Origin: an uncultured Flammeovirgaceae bacterium | GTDB taxonomy: Bacteria; Bacteroidota; Bacteroidia; Cytophagales; Cyclobacteriaceae | Assembly (NCBI GenBank): GCA_937899105.1 | Contig: CALBPF010000283.1 | Span: 1-38,831 of the forward strand | Direction: 5' to 3' | DNA: 38,831 nt | Shown here: positions 25,023-34,530 of the stretch, in pieces | Layout: each line of letters begins with the position of its first letter | Numbering within the stretch: position 1 is the first letter of the stretch | Notes under the pieces: model-generated | Databases searched by the model: none | Seen by the model: only the letters and a program-made list of their open reading frames with translations | What the model was told of the DNA's origin: nothing | Made by a program: the position numbers and the translations under genes

Positions 25023-26567
25023 ATGGCAAATCAAGATGATAATCTATTGAAAAAAGTAGTAGCGCATGCCAAGGAGTATGGGTTTGTTTTTCAATCTAGC
25101 GAGATATATGATGGCATCGGAGCTGTTTACGACTACGGTCAATATGGGTCGGAATTAAAAAATAACATTAAAACCTTCTGGTGGAAGGCCATGGTGCAGA
25201 TGCATGAAAATATAGTAGGTATCGACTCTGCTATTTTTATGCATCCCACTACATGGAGAGCCTCTGGCCATGTCGATGCTTTTAATGATCCATTAATAGA
25301 TAACAAGGATTCTAAGAAAAGATATCGTGCAGATACGCTAATAGAAGACCATGTAGCCAAAATTGAAGGTAAGATTAACAAGGAAATAGCTAAGGCAGAA
25401 AAACGTTTTGGAGACAGTTTTAATAAAGACCAATTTGTAACCACAAACGGCCGTATTGTCCAATACAGAGATCAGATTAATTCTATAAATGACAGAATGA
25501 AATCTGCGATTGAATCGGACCGGTTACATGACCTGAAAACACTGATTGAAGAACTGGTGATTGCCTGTGCAGTTTCCGGCTCTAAGAACTGGACTGATGT
25601 TCGTCAGTTTAACCTGATGTTTTCAACAGAGATCGGCTCCCTGGCGGAAGGCGCTAACACTGTATACTTAAGGCCGGAAACTGCACAGGGTATTTTTGTA
25701 AACTTCCTAAATGTTCAGAGGACCGGGAGGATGAAAATACCCTTTGGTATTGCTCAGATAGGAAAAGCCTTCAGAAATGAGATCATAGCACGTCAGTTTA
25801 TTTTTAGGATGCGTGAATTTGAGCAAATGGAAATGCAGTTCTTTGTGAAACCAGGTGATGAGATGGAATGGTATGCACACTGGAAAAATAAACGCATTAA
25901 GTGGCATAAGGCTCTAGGTCTTGGTGAAGACAATTACCGATTTCATGACCATCTCAATCTGGCGCATTACGCCAATGCTGCCTGTGATATAGAGTTCAAA
26001 TTTCCCATGGGGTTCAAAGAGCTGGAGGGAATCCATAGCCGAACGGATTTCGACTTGAAAGCGCATGAAGAATATTCTGGTAAGAAACTTCAATTCTTTG
26101 ATCCACAGGAAAACAAAAACTACGTTCCCTATGTGGTAGAAACTTCTATTGGTTTAGATAGGATGTTCTTAGCCATTATGTCCAGCGCCTATAAAGAAGA
26201 GACACTGGTAGACGGTAGTGAACGTACGGTACTAAAAATACCGGCGGTCTTGGCTCCTGTCAAAGTGGCTGTTTTACCTCTTATTAAAAAAGATGGGCTT
26301 CCTGAAAAAGCAAGGGAAATTATTGATGAGCTAAAATTTAACTTCAACTGCCAATATGATGAAAAAGATGCCATAGGCAGGCGATATCGAAGACAAGATG
26401 CCATCGGAACTCCATATTGTGTTACTGTCGATCATGATTCTTTAAAGGATGGGCAAGTGACATTGCGAGACAGGGACACAGCAGAACAAGAGCGTATCCC
26501 CATTTCTGAATTGAAAGCTAGAGTAGCACATTTAGTTTCTATAAACACTTTATTAAGAACGATCTGA
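25023..26567 (+). CDS. glyS: Glycyl-tRNA synthetase, dimeric class II type
   Basis: This enzyme of 514 residues from ATG 25023 charges tRNA-Gly. It is the single-chain alpha2 class II form: YGFVFQSSEIYDGI and GAVYDYGQYGSELKNN at the front, FNLMFSTEIG, LRPETAQGIFVNF, motif 2 (AFRNEIIARQFIFRMREFEQ), GIHSRTDFDLKAHEEYSGKK, motif 3 (ETSIGLDRMFLAIM), and an anticodon-binding HGTP domain from about 400 to the end. A TTG at 25014 is possible, but that TTG lies within the -7 box (TATCTTTG), which argues for the ATG. Its TGA overlaps the next gene's ATG by one base (TGATG). The symbol glyS is used although Bacteroidota genomes sometimes label this form glyQS. Confidence 0.95.
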   Translation: MANQDDNLLKKVVAHAKEYGFVFQSSEIYDGIGAVYDYGQYGSELKNNIKTFWWKAMVQMHENIVGIDSAIFMHPTTWRASGHVDAFNDPLIDNKDSKKRYRADTLIEDHVAKIEGKINKEIAKAEKRFGDSFNKDQFVTTNGRIVQYRDQINSINDRMKSAIESDRLHDLKTLIEELVIACAVSGSKNWTDVRQFNLMFSTEIGSLAEGANTVYLRPETAQGIFVNFLNVQRTGRMKIPFGIAQIGKAFRNEIIARQFIFRMREFEQMEMQFFVKPGDEMEWYAHWKNKRIKWHKALGLGEDNYRFHDHLNLAHYANAACDIEFKFPMGFKELEGIHSRTDFDLKAHEEYSGKKLQFFDPQENKNYVPYVVETSIGLDRMFLAIMSSAYKEETLVDGSERTVLKIPAVLAPVKVAVLPLIKKDGLPEKAREIIDELKFNFNCQYDEKDAIGRRYRRQDAIGTPYCVTVDHDSLKDGQVTLRDRDTAEQERIPISELKARVAHLVSINTLLRTI

Positions 26568-27379
26568 TGTTCTGGCAGGTAGTAGCAGTCCTGCTGGTAT
26601 TGGGGCTGATTGCCGCAGTAATTAAAGTTTTTTATGACATTGCTGCACTCATATACCGCCAGTTCATTTCAATAGTAAAGCGCTATAGAAATATTAAAGA
26701 CTCAGATCGTGCCATTTTAAAGAAATACTGCGCCTACTACAATCTACTTAGCAGAAGAGATAAGGTTAACTTCGAAAAGCGTGTTCAACGCTTTATGTAT
26801 TCTAAGAGATTTATACCTAGGGGCGTTGATCATATTACCGACGAAATGCGCGTTCTTATTTCGGCAAGCGCCATACAGCTTACTTTTGGACTGAGGAAGA
26901 TCTTTCTTACCCATTTCGATAAGATCTTAATTTACATGGATGCCTATTATTCAAATATTACTCAGAAATACCACCTTGGCGAGGTAAATCCAAGAGCGGG
27001 TATAATCATCATTTCCTGGAAAAGCTTTATAGATGGTTATGCAAACCTTTCTGACTCCTTGAATCTTGGTATCCATGAGATGGCCCATGCCATCCATTTT
27101 GAAAATAAGATCCGAAACGAGGAATATGAGTTCCTTGGTAAGGATGCCTTATTGCGGCTCGAAAAAATAACGGCTAGAGAGATAGTAAAAATCAACACCA
27201 AGCAGGAACACTTTTTTCGACCTTATGCAGGCGCTAATGAATATGAATTTTTTGCAGTAGCGCTAGAGTATTTCTTCGAGAAGCCTACGGAGTTTAAATC
27301 TGCATTACCGGATTTGTATGATACTTTAAAGAAGCTTCTCAATCAGGATCCCATTAGTTTATATAAATTGGCAGTGTGA
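26567..27379 (+). CDS. MtfA-like zinc metallopeptidase
   Basis: This 270-residue protein has an N-terminal membrane helix (about 2-25) and a peptidase domain like E. coli MtfA (family M90): zinc motif HEMAH (His170, Glu171, His174) and a third ligand in the EYEFFAVALEYFF segment (Glu227). MtfA in E. coli is soluble, interacts with the glucose regulator Mlc and has aminopeptidase activity; this membrane-anchored form suggests a different, envelope-near role, which is inference. It overlaps glyS by one base and dgt by four bases, so it is co-translated in a compact three-gene unit. The start is fixed by the TGATG junction. Confidence 0.87.
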   Translation: MFWQVVAVLLVLGLIAAVIKVFYDIAALIYRQFISIVKRYRNIKDSDRAILKKYCAYYNLLSRRDKVNFEKRVQRFMYSKRFIPRGVDHITDEMRVLISASAIQLTFGLRKIFLTHFDKILIYMDAYYSNITQKYHLGEVNPRAGIIIISWKSFIDGYANLSDSLNLGIHEMAHAIHFENKIRNEEYEFLGKDALLRLEKITAREIVKINTKQEHFFRPYAGANEYEFFAVALEYFFEKPTEFKSALPDLYDTLKKLLNQDPISLYKLAV

Positions 27380-28713
27380 ACTGGAATCAGCTATTATCAG
27401 ATAAAAGAGGAAAAGATCAGAAAAAGTCAAATCTGGAAGGCACAAGAAGCGCTTTTGAGCAAGATTATGACCGTGTAATTTTTAGTCATCCTTTTCGCAG
27501 ACTACAGGATAAGACACAGGTACACCCACTCCCTGAAAATGATTTTGTACATACCCGGTTGACTCATAGTCTTGAGGTATCCAGCGTAGGAAGGTCGCTG
27601 GGTAAGAAGGTAGGAAAGGCCATCTTAGAACGAAATTCAGAGCTTGCCAAGAATTTTGATCTACATGATTTTGGAGGAATAGTGGCTGCCGCTTCTCTTG
27701 CTCATGATATTGGCAATCCGCCTTTTGGGCATTCCGGTGAGGACGCTATTTCTGAATTCTTTAGCTCGGGACAGGGAATGCGATATAAATCACTGGTGAA
27801 TGATCTCGAATGGACTGACCTGACCAATTTTGAGGGAAACGCTCAAGGCTTCCGAATTCTAAATAAAGATCGTTACCAAGGTTTACGGTTAACACATGCT
27901 ACACTGGCAGCCTTCAGTAAGTACCCGCGACAATCCATTATTGAAAAGTGTGATCCTAATAGACGCAGTCAAAAAAAGTATGGCTTCTTTCAAAGTGAAC
28001 GCCACATTTTTGCTTCAATTGCCGAAACGGTAGGGCTCATCCCGTTTGAAGACTATTCCTGGTCGCGTCATCCGTTAGCCTTTCTGGTGGAAGCTGCAGA
28101 CGACATATGTTATAATCTTATCGATTTAGAAGATGGGTGTCGCCTGGGGTTAGTTACCTATGAAGAGGCCATTGAGCTTTTTTCCGATATTTTGAGAGAT
28201 AGATTCAAGCCTGACAAGCTAAAGTTAATCGATAGTAAGAATGAACAAATTAGTACCCTGAGGGCCATAGCTATTGGAATTTTAGCAGATGAATGTACTC
28301 AGTTGTTTTTGGATAATGAATCGGCTTTAATGAATGGAAAATTCGATACTGCATTTACCGATCTAATTCCATCAAGCGGTGTACTTAATCAGATTGTGAG
28401 ACTTTCCATCGACAAGATTTACAGATCAACAGGAGTTCTGGAAACAGAAATTGCAGGGTTCGAAGTGCTTCCGGGACTGCTGGATATTTTTACAAATGCC
28501 GTTATAAAAAAGTATGTTGAAGATGATGCTAACTCAAGGGATAAATCTGCCTTAAGGCTCATGCCTTCAGAAGTGCTTACCGAGCTGGATCAAATGGATA
28601 AAAAACCTTATCACCTATTGATGAATACGGTAGACTTTGTGTCCGGCCTTACCGATCGTCATGCTATTTCGTTGTTTAGAAAAATCAAAGGGATTTCGCT
28701 ACCTAACGGATAG
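27376..28713 (+). CDS. dgt: Deoxyguanosinetriphosphate triphosphohydrolase (dNTPase)
   Basis: This 445-residue HD-domain enzyme cleaves dNTPs to deoxynucleoside and triphosphate, controlling dNTP pools. Motifs visible: SAFEQDYDRVIFSHPFRRLQ, the H of RLTHSLEVSSVGRSLG, the metal-binding HD in AAASLAHDIGNPPFGHSGE, and a later SWSRHPLAFLVEAADDICYN with the final HD-domain aspartate. It starts with GTG at 27376, overlapping the MtfA-like gene by four bases (GTGA). Length fits the Dgt subfamily, although dNTPases are also involved in phage defence elsewhere; here the housekeeping setting favours nucleotide balance, alongside mazG in the same gene run. Confidence 0.94.
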   Translation: MNWNQLLSDKRGKDQKKSNLEGTRSAFEQDYDRVIFSHPFRRLQDKTQVHPLPENDFVHTRLTHSLEVSSVGRSLGKKVGKAILERNSELAKNFDLHDFGGIVAAASLAHDIGNPPFGHSGEDAISEFFSSGQGMRYKSLVNDLEWTDLTNFEGNAQGFRILNKDRYQGLRLTHATLAAFSKYPRQSIIEKCDPNRRSQKKYGFFQSERHIFASIAETVGLIPFEDYSWSRHPLAFLVEAADDICYNLIDLEDGCRLGLVTYEEAIELFSDILRDRFKPDKLKLIDSKNEQISTLRAIAIGILADECTQLFLDNESALMNGKFDTAFTDLIPSSGVLNQIVRLSIDKIYRSTGVLETEIAGFEVLPGLLDIFTNAVIKKYVEDDANSRDKSALRLMPSEVLTELDQMDKKPYHLLMNTVDFVSGLTDRHAISLFRKIKGISLPNG

Positions 28714-28735
28714 CTTCTAAAGTGCTTTCAAATTA

Positions 28736-28763
28736 TTGTTTCAGGGTAAAATCATTACCTTTG
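28736..28763 (+). promoter_or_regulatory. Bacteroidota promoter before the MMPL gene
   Basis: TTG (28736-28738), 17 bases, then TACCTTTG (28756-28763) matches the Bacteroidota consensus TTG-N17-23-TAnnTTTG. It lies 16 bases before the ATG at 28780 in the 66-bp gap after dgt. It is the best-formed promoter in the window and probably drives the MMPL-ileS-lspA-lspA run. Confidence 0.75.
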
Positions 28764-28779
28764 CGCTTTATTTTTTCAG

Positions 28780-31206
28780 ATGTGGACTAAGCTCTCCCAT
28801 AACATAATAAAATACCGTTTATTACTGGTTTTGATACTGGTCGGAATAACCGTGTTCATGGGTTACCATGCCCGCAATGTAGAGATGAGCTATAATCTCA
28901 GCAGCACGGTGCCTTCTGACGATCCCGACATGGTTGAATTCATGGATTTCAAGCATCTTTTTGGTGAAGACGGTAATTTAATGGCCATTGGAATCAAAGA
29001 TAGCTCTGTATATACGGCTGAGAAATTTGAATTGTTGAGAGAAATGAGCAACAAGCTCAACGATTTGGAAGGTATAACCAATGTAGTTTCATTACCACTG
29101 ATAAAGAGACTAAAAAAGGACACTGCGCAACGAAAATTTGTACTCGAACCAGTTTTTACAAATACCCCATCGTCAATTCAAGAATTCGACAGTCTATTAC
29201 AGGTATCACTTGACCAGCGCTTCTACACAGGCCGATTGGTAAACCCAGAAAATGGGGCTACAGTGCTTTTGTTATCTATTGATAAAGAAGTACTTAACTC
29301 ATCTGATAGGATAGCGTTAACAGAGAATATTCAAAGGATAGGGGCGGATTTTAACAAGAAAACAGACATTCAGCTTCATTATGCTGGACTGCCCTTTGTA
29401 CGGTCAGTAGTGGCAGGTAAAGTGAGCAATGAAATGAAGATATTCTTGTTTCTTTCTGTGATAGTTACCGGCCTCATTCTTTTCATATTTTTTCGAACCT
29501 GGGATGCAGTGGTCTTCCCAATGACCATTATTGCCGTGGTTGTAATTTGGGTGCTTGGCTCGCTGGTACTCTTCGGTTATAAAATAACTTTATTGACCGG
29601 GTTGATACCACCTGTTATAGTTGTTATTGGAATTCCAAACAGCGTATATCTTTTAAACAAATACCATCAAGAGTTTGAAACTCACGGCAATAAGATGATG
29701 GCTGTTAGTCGCGTTGTGCGAAAAATTGGTCTGGTAACGCTAATAACTAATTTTACTACAGCCATTGGTTTCGTTGTTTTAGCTACCACGGATATTGTCA
29801 TACTCAAAGAGTTTGGTATAGTAGCAGGTATTAATATTCTGGCAACCTTTGTCGTAAGCATTATACTCATACCAGCCGTATTTTCGTGGCTTCCATCTCC
29901 AAATGTGAAGCGGTTAAAACATTTAAAGTTCAAGCCACTTGATTTTGTATTGACTAAGATGGATTTGCTGGTCCATCGTCATCGTAGTTTTATTTACATG
30001 CTTACCGCCACAATTGTAGGCATCTCATTATATGGTATGTACCAAATAGAAACAGTGTCGTACATGGTAGATGATATTCCGGCTGATAGTGATATTAAAA
30101 AAGACCTGAGGTTTTTTGAAGAGCACTTTAGTGGGATCATGCCTTTAGAGATCGTAGTAGATACGGATAAGAAAAGAGGGGCCATTGATGTCAAAAATCT
30201 TAGAATGCTCGATCGACTTGAGAAATTCCTGGCACAACAGCGCGATATTTCGGAACCTTTATCCCTGGTCAGTTTTGTAAAGGCTGCGCGACAGGCCTAT
30301 TATGGAAACAACCCGTCAAGATATTCAATACCTAACAAGCGTGAAAGTAATTTCATTTTAAGATACATGCGAAACCAATCCGACAGTTCGGGTTTATTTA
30401 GCTCATTTGTGGATTCTACACTTCAAAAAATGAGAGTGTCGATGCAGGTGGCTGATGTAGGTTCATATAAGATGGATTCTTTGGTAAATCAGGTTATTCA
30501 ACCCAAAATCGATACCCTATTTGCAGAAAGTGATTTAAAGTTGAGCATTACAGGAACAACGCCTTTATTTATTAAAGGCAATAAATTTCTGATCCAGAAT
30601 CTGCGATTTAGTTTATTACTAGCCTTTATTATTATTTCTATAATAATGGCCATACTTTTTGCCAATATTCGAATGATCATTATCTCGCTTGTGCCGAATA
30701 TTATTCCCTTATTAATTACAGCCGGTATTATGGGGTTTGTTGGAATCCCATTGAAACCCAGTACAGCCTTAATTTTTAGTATAGTATTCGGTATTTCGGT
30801 TGACGACTCTATTCACTTTCTGGCTAAGTACAGGCAAGAGTTATTTGCCAACAGGTTTTTCGTGCCTTTAGCAGTAAGTAAAAGCTTGCGCGAGACTGGT
30901 GCGAGTATGATGTATACCTCGATTATTTTATTTGCCGGGTTTGTGATTTTTGCCGGGTCTAGCTTTGGCGGCACTGTTGCGCTTGGTATTTTGACCTCCA
31001 TCACATTGTTAATAGCAATGATCACGAACCTGATTTTACTACCTTCTTTACTTCTTACCTTCGATGACGGGAAAAGAAGAAAGGATATGCACCCGTTAAT
31101 TGAGCAGTATGACGATGGATTCTATGCTGAGGATGAGGACGAGGAGATTGATCTTTCACAAATAAAGGTGGCACAACACAAAGTAACTGACGACGTTAAT
31201 TCATAG
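28780..31206 (+). CDS. MMPL/RND-family exporter (HAE3-like)
   Basis: This 808-residue protein has the two-halved RND/MMPL layout: a first helix (about 12-32), a periplasmic loop (33-215), five helices (about 220-370), a second start helix near 405-425, another periplasmic loop, and a final helix bundle (about 605-765). The segment FGISVDDSIHFLAKYRQE in the second half is typical of MMPL/Patched-type proteins, with the paired aspartates that relay protons. Such proteins export hydrophobic compounds or lipids from the inner membrane. The C-terminus is an acidic tail (EDEDEEIDLSQ). It has its own promoter; ileS follows 17 bp later, so the two are likely co-transcribed. The substrate is not known. 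Confidence 0.92.
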   Translation: MWTKLSHNIIKYRLLLVLILVGITVFMGYHARNVEMSYNLSSTVPSDDPDMVEFMDFKHLFGEDGNLMAIGIKDSSVYTAEKFELLREMSNKLNDLEGITNVVSLPLIKRLKKDTAQRKFVLEPVFTNTPSSIQEFDSLLQVSLDQRFYTGRLVNPENGATVLLLSIDKEVLNSSDRIALTENIQRIGADFNKKTDIQLHYAGLPFVRSVVAGKVSNEMKIFLFLSVIVTGLILFIFFRTWDAVVFPMTIIAVVVIWVLGSLVLFGYKITLLTGLIPPVIVVIGIPNSVYLLNKYHQEFETHGNKMMAVSRVVRKIGLVTLITNFTTAIGFVVLATTDIVILKEFGIVAGINILATFVVSIILIPAVFSWLPSPNVKRLKHLKFKPLDFVLTKMDLLVHRHRSFIYMLTATIVGISLYGMYQIETVSYMVDDIPADSDIKKDLRFFEEHFSGIMPLEIVVDTDKKRGAIDVKNLRMLDRLEKFLAQQRDISEPLSLVSFVKAARQAYYGNNPSRYSIPNKRESNFILRYMRNQSDSSGLFSSFVDSTLQKMRVSMQVADVGSYKMDSLVNQVIQPKIDTLFAESDLKLSITGTTPLFIKGNKFLIQNLRFSLLLAFIIISIIMAILFANIRMIIISLVPNIIPLLITAGIMGFVGIPLKPSTALIFSIVFGISVDDSIHFLAKYRQELFANRFFVPLAVSKSLRETGASMMYTSIILFAGFVIFAGSSFGGTVALGILTSITLLIAMITNLILLPSLLLTFDDGKRRKDMHPLIEQYDDGFYAEDEDEEIDLSQIKVAQHKVTDDVNS

Positions 31207-31223
31207 ATTTTGCCGGAGTTGAA

Positions 31224-34200
31224 ATGAAGTATAAAGAGTATAAGCACCTAAACTATGCTGAGATAGCTAAAGAGGCGCTCGATTTTTGGAGGGAGAATGA
31301 AGTTTTTGAAAAATCTGTTTCTTCTCGCGAGGGCAAGCCTACATTTACCTTCTTTGAGGGGCCACCGTCTGCTAACGGTACGCCAGGTATCCACCATGTT
31401 ATGGCACGTGCGGTTAAAGACATATTCTGTCGTTACAAAACGCTCAAAGGGTACCAGGTAAAGCGGAAAGGGGGTTGGGACACGCACGGTTTACCCGTGG
31501 AGCTTCAGGTTGAGAAAGAACTTGGTATTAAGAAAGATGATATTGGCAAGACCATATCCGTTGCTGAATATAATCAGAAATGCCGCGAGACAGTGATGAA
31601 ATATAAAGATCAGTGGGACAATCTTACTCAAAAAATGGGTTATTGGGTTGATCTTAACGATCCGTATGTCACTTTTGAGCGAGATTACATTGAATCACTC
31701 TGGAGTTTGCTGAAGAAGCTTTTCGATAAAGATCTACTTTACAAAGGTTATACTATTCAGCCTTACTCGCCCGCGGCAGGAACAGGATTAAGCTCTCACG
31801 AACTAAACCAGCCAGGAACCTATAAAGATGTTAAGGACACCACAGTAACAGCGCAGTTCAAAGTAAAGGGGAGCACAAATGAATATTTTCTAGCTTGGAC
31901 GACCACACCATGGACCCTTGCCGGTAATAGCGCTTTAGCTGTTGGCGAAAAGATCGACTACGCCAAAGTCAGAACGTTTAATGCGTACACTTTTGAAGAA
32001 ATTATAGTGATACTAGCTAAAGATAGAGTTAGTTCCTATTTCAATCCTAAGGCAGCTGATTTAGTACTTGAAGATTATAATGAGGGGGATAAGCTCATTC
32101 CTTACCAGATTATGGAGGAGGTAAAGGGATCCGATTTGGTAGGGAAAGAATATGAGCAACTGCTGTCCTATGTGAAACCAAATGGGCCGGCCTTCAAAGT
32201 AATACCGGGTGATTTTGTAAGCACTGAGGACGGTACAGGTATTGTTCACATTTCACCCACATTTGGTGCAGATGACCAGAGAGTTGCAGCTCAAGCAGGA
32301 ATAGCTGCTATCCTGGTCAAAGATGAAGAGGGTAAAGATGTACCCATTGTGGATAAACAGGGTCGGTATGTAAAAGAGATCACTGATTTTGCAGGTATAC
32401 ACGTTAAGAATGAGTACTATGCGGCAGGTCAGGCGCCTGAAAAGTCGTTAGATGTTCAGATTGCTATTAAGCTAAAAGAAGAGAATAAAGCTTTTAAAGT
32501 AGAAAAATACGAGCACTCGTACCCCCATTGCTGGCGTACGGATAAACCCATCTTATACTATCCGCTAGACTCATGGTTTATAAAAACCACAGCTATGAAG
32601 GATCGATTGGTAGCATTAAATAAGACCATCAATTGGAAGCCCGAATCTACAGGAACAGGTAGGTTTGGCAATTGGTTGGAGAACCTGGTGGATTGGAACC
32701 TTTCACGGTCCCGGTTCTGGGGAACGCCATTACCTATCTGGGTATCTGAAGACAAGAAAGAACAGAAGTGCATTGGCTCGCTTGATGAACTGAAAAGTGA
32801 AGTTTCTAAAGCTGTTGAAGCAGGATTTATGTCAGAGGAATTATCTGATGATTTTGATTTGCACAGACCTTATGTGGATGATGTAGTTCTTGTTAGCGAT
32901 ACAGGGCAAAAAATGCTTCGTGAATCGGACCTTATTGATGTTTGGTTTGATTCTGGCGCTATGCCATATGCGCAATGGCACTACCCTTTTGAGAACAAGG
33001 AGATTTTTGAAGCTAACTTCCCGGCTGATTTTATAGCAGAAGGTGTGGATCAAACGCGGGGATGGTTTTTTACGCTGCATGCCATTGCAAGTATGCTCTA
33101 TGATAGTGTGGCGTTTAAAAACGTGATTGCTAATGGACTCGTGCTTGATAAGAATGGCAATAAAATGTCTAAGCGACTTGGTAATGCTATAGACCCATTT
33201 GAAACGTTAGAAAAGTATGGTCCTGATGCCACAAGGTGGTATATGATCTCCAACGCCAATCCATGGGACAATTTAAAGTTTAATATTGATGGGATAGTCG
33301 AGGTTCAGCGCAGGTTCTTTGGTACTTTACATAATACCTACTCCTTCTTTGCGCTTTACGCAAATCTGGATTCTTTTGACTATTCTGATAAGGAGATACC
33401 TTTATCGGATAGAACGGAGAGCGACCGATGGATACTTTCTAAATTAAATACTGTAATCGATAAAGTTGGCAAAGCGTATGACGATTATGAGCCTACAAGA
33501 GCAGCTCGTATTATACAAGATTTTACCATAGATGATCTTAGTAACTGGTATGTTCGGCTGAATAGGAAGCGGTTTTGGCGTGGGGAATATAACGGGGATA
33601 AAAAAGCGGCGTACCAGACGCTTTATACCTGTCTGGTAAATACTGCCAAGCTTAGCTCTCCCATTTCACCGTTTTATATGGATACCCTCTATCAAAACCT
33701 AAATGCGGTAAGCGGCAATGACACAGAGATATCCGTGCATCTAACACAGTTTCCTGCGGCTGATGCAACCTTAATAGACAGTGACCTAGAAGAGCGCATG
33801 TCTTTGGCACAGGTAACCTCGTCTTTGGTACACTCGCTCAGAAAGAAACATATGATCAAGGTGCGTCAGCCGTTATCAAGGATTTTAATACCTGTACTGA
33901 ACTCACATTTTAGAGAACAGTTGGAAATAGTAGAAGATCTGATCCTTTCTGAAGTGAATGTAAAACAGATAGAATTCGTGGATGACGAGTCAGGTATTTT
34001 AGTTAAGAATGTAAAGCCAAATTTCAGAAAACTCGGTAAAGAGTATGGCTCTAGAATGAAAGACGTAACCTCAGCCATCAACCAGATGTCAACAGATCAT
34101 ATTTCTACACTTGAGTCAGGAAACAGCTTGACTTTAAAAACAGCCTCCGGTGAAGCTGCCATTACTTTGGAAGATGTGGAGATCTCCTATCAGGACATCC

Positions 34201-34523
34201 CAGGTTGGTTGGTAGCCTCCGAAGGAACAACTACTGTAGCGCTAGATATTACCCTTTCTGATGAACTCAGACAGGAAGGAATCGCTCGTGACCTTGTCAA
34301 TAGGGTTCAAAATATGCGCAAGGATATGGGACTTGAAGTGCAGGATAAAATCAAAATCAACGTCGAGTTAAGTACAGAGTTGGTGAATGCCGCATTAAAA
34401 GCTAATGAAGAGTACATCTGTGAGGAAACCCAGGCGTTTTCCCTAACGATGACTGAAACATTGAGTGATGGGGTGCTGTTGGAAATGGACGAGCATAAAT
34501 TAAAGGTGAAGATAGAAGCGTAA
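31224..34523 (+). CDS. ileS: Isoleucyl-tRNA synthetase, IleRS2-like, with GIHH signature
   Basis: This 1099-residue class I enzyme charges tRNA-Ile. The front reads FFEGPPSANG, then GIHH (Gly55-His58) where most class I enzymes have HIGH; WDTHGLPVE follows. The editing (CP1) domain holds TTTPWTLAGNSALAVG, and KMSKR (Lys647-Arg651) is the second signature. The enzyme lacks the C-terminal CxxC zinc finger of standard bacterial IleRS1, and this with WDTHGLPVE suits the eukaryote-like IleRS2 group. IleRS2 enzymes are known for natural mupirocin resistance, and GXHH has been reported, as I recall, as a hyper-resistant variant. Whether the genome has another ileS cannot be seen. The gene sits between an exporter and two lspA genes with gaps of 17 and 7 bp. 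Confidence 0.96.
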   Translation: MKYKEYKHLNYAEIAKEALDFWRENEVFEKSVSSREGKPTFTFFEGPPSANGTPGIHHVMARAVKDIFCRYKTLKGYQVKRKGGWDTHGLPVELQVEKELGIKKDDIGKTISVAEYNQKCRETVMKYKDQWDNLTQKMGYWVDLNDPYVTFERDYIESLWSLLKKLFDKDLLYKGYTIQPYSPAAGTGLSSHELNQPGTYKDVKDTTVTAQFKVKGSTNEYFLAWTTTPWTLAGNSALAVGEKIDYAKVRTFNAYTFEEIIVILAKDRVSSYFNPKAADLVLEDYNEGDKLIPYQIMEEVKGSDLVGKEYEQLLSYVKPNGPAFKVIPGDFVSTEDGTGIVHISPTFGADDQRVAAQAGIAAILVKDEEGKDVPIVDKQGRYVKEITDFAGIHVKNEYYAAGQAPEKSLDVQIAIKLKEENKAFKVEKYEHSYPHCWRTDKPILYYPLDSWFIKTTAMKDRLVALNKTINWKPESTGTGRFGNWLENLVDWNLSRSRFWGTPLPIWVSEDKKEQKCIGSLDELKSEVSKAVEAGFMSEELSDDFDLHRPYVDDVVLVSDTGQKMLRESDLIDVWFDSGAMPYAQWHYPFENKEIFEANFPADFIAEGVDQTRGWFFTLHAIASMLYDSVAFKNVIANGLVLDKNGNKMSKRLGNAIDPFETLEKYGPDATRWYMISNANPWDNLKFNIDGIVEVQRRFFGTLHNTYSFFALYANLDSFDYSDKEIPLSDRTESDRWILSKLNTVIDKVGKAYDDYEPTRAARIIQDFTIDDLSNWYVRLNRKRFWRGEYNGDKKAAYQTLYTCLVNTAKLSSPISPFYMDTLYQNLNAVSGNDTEISVHLTQFPAADATLIDSDLEERMSLAQVTSSLVHSLRKKHMIKVRQPLSRILIPVLNSHFREQLEIVEDLILSEVNVKQIEFVDDESGILVKNVKPNFRKLGKEYGSRMKDVTSAINQMSTDHISTLESGNSLTLKTASGEAAITLEDVEISYQDIPGWLVASEGTTTVALDITLSDELRQEGIARDLVNRVQNMRKDMGLEVQDKIKINVELSTELVNAALKANEEYICEETQAFSLTMTETLSDGVLLEMDEHKLKVKIEA

Positions 34524-34530
34524 GAGCGGA

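Noticed and set aside
27376..28713. dgt as part of a phage-defence island
   Set aside because: It is embedded in a housekeeping operon (glyS, mtfA-like) with no other defence or mobile genes around.
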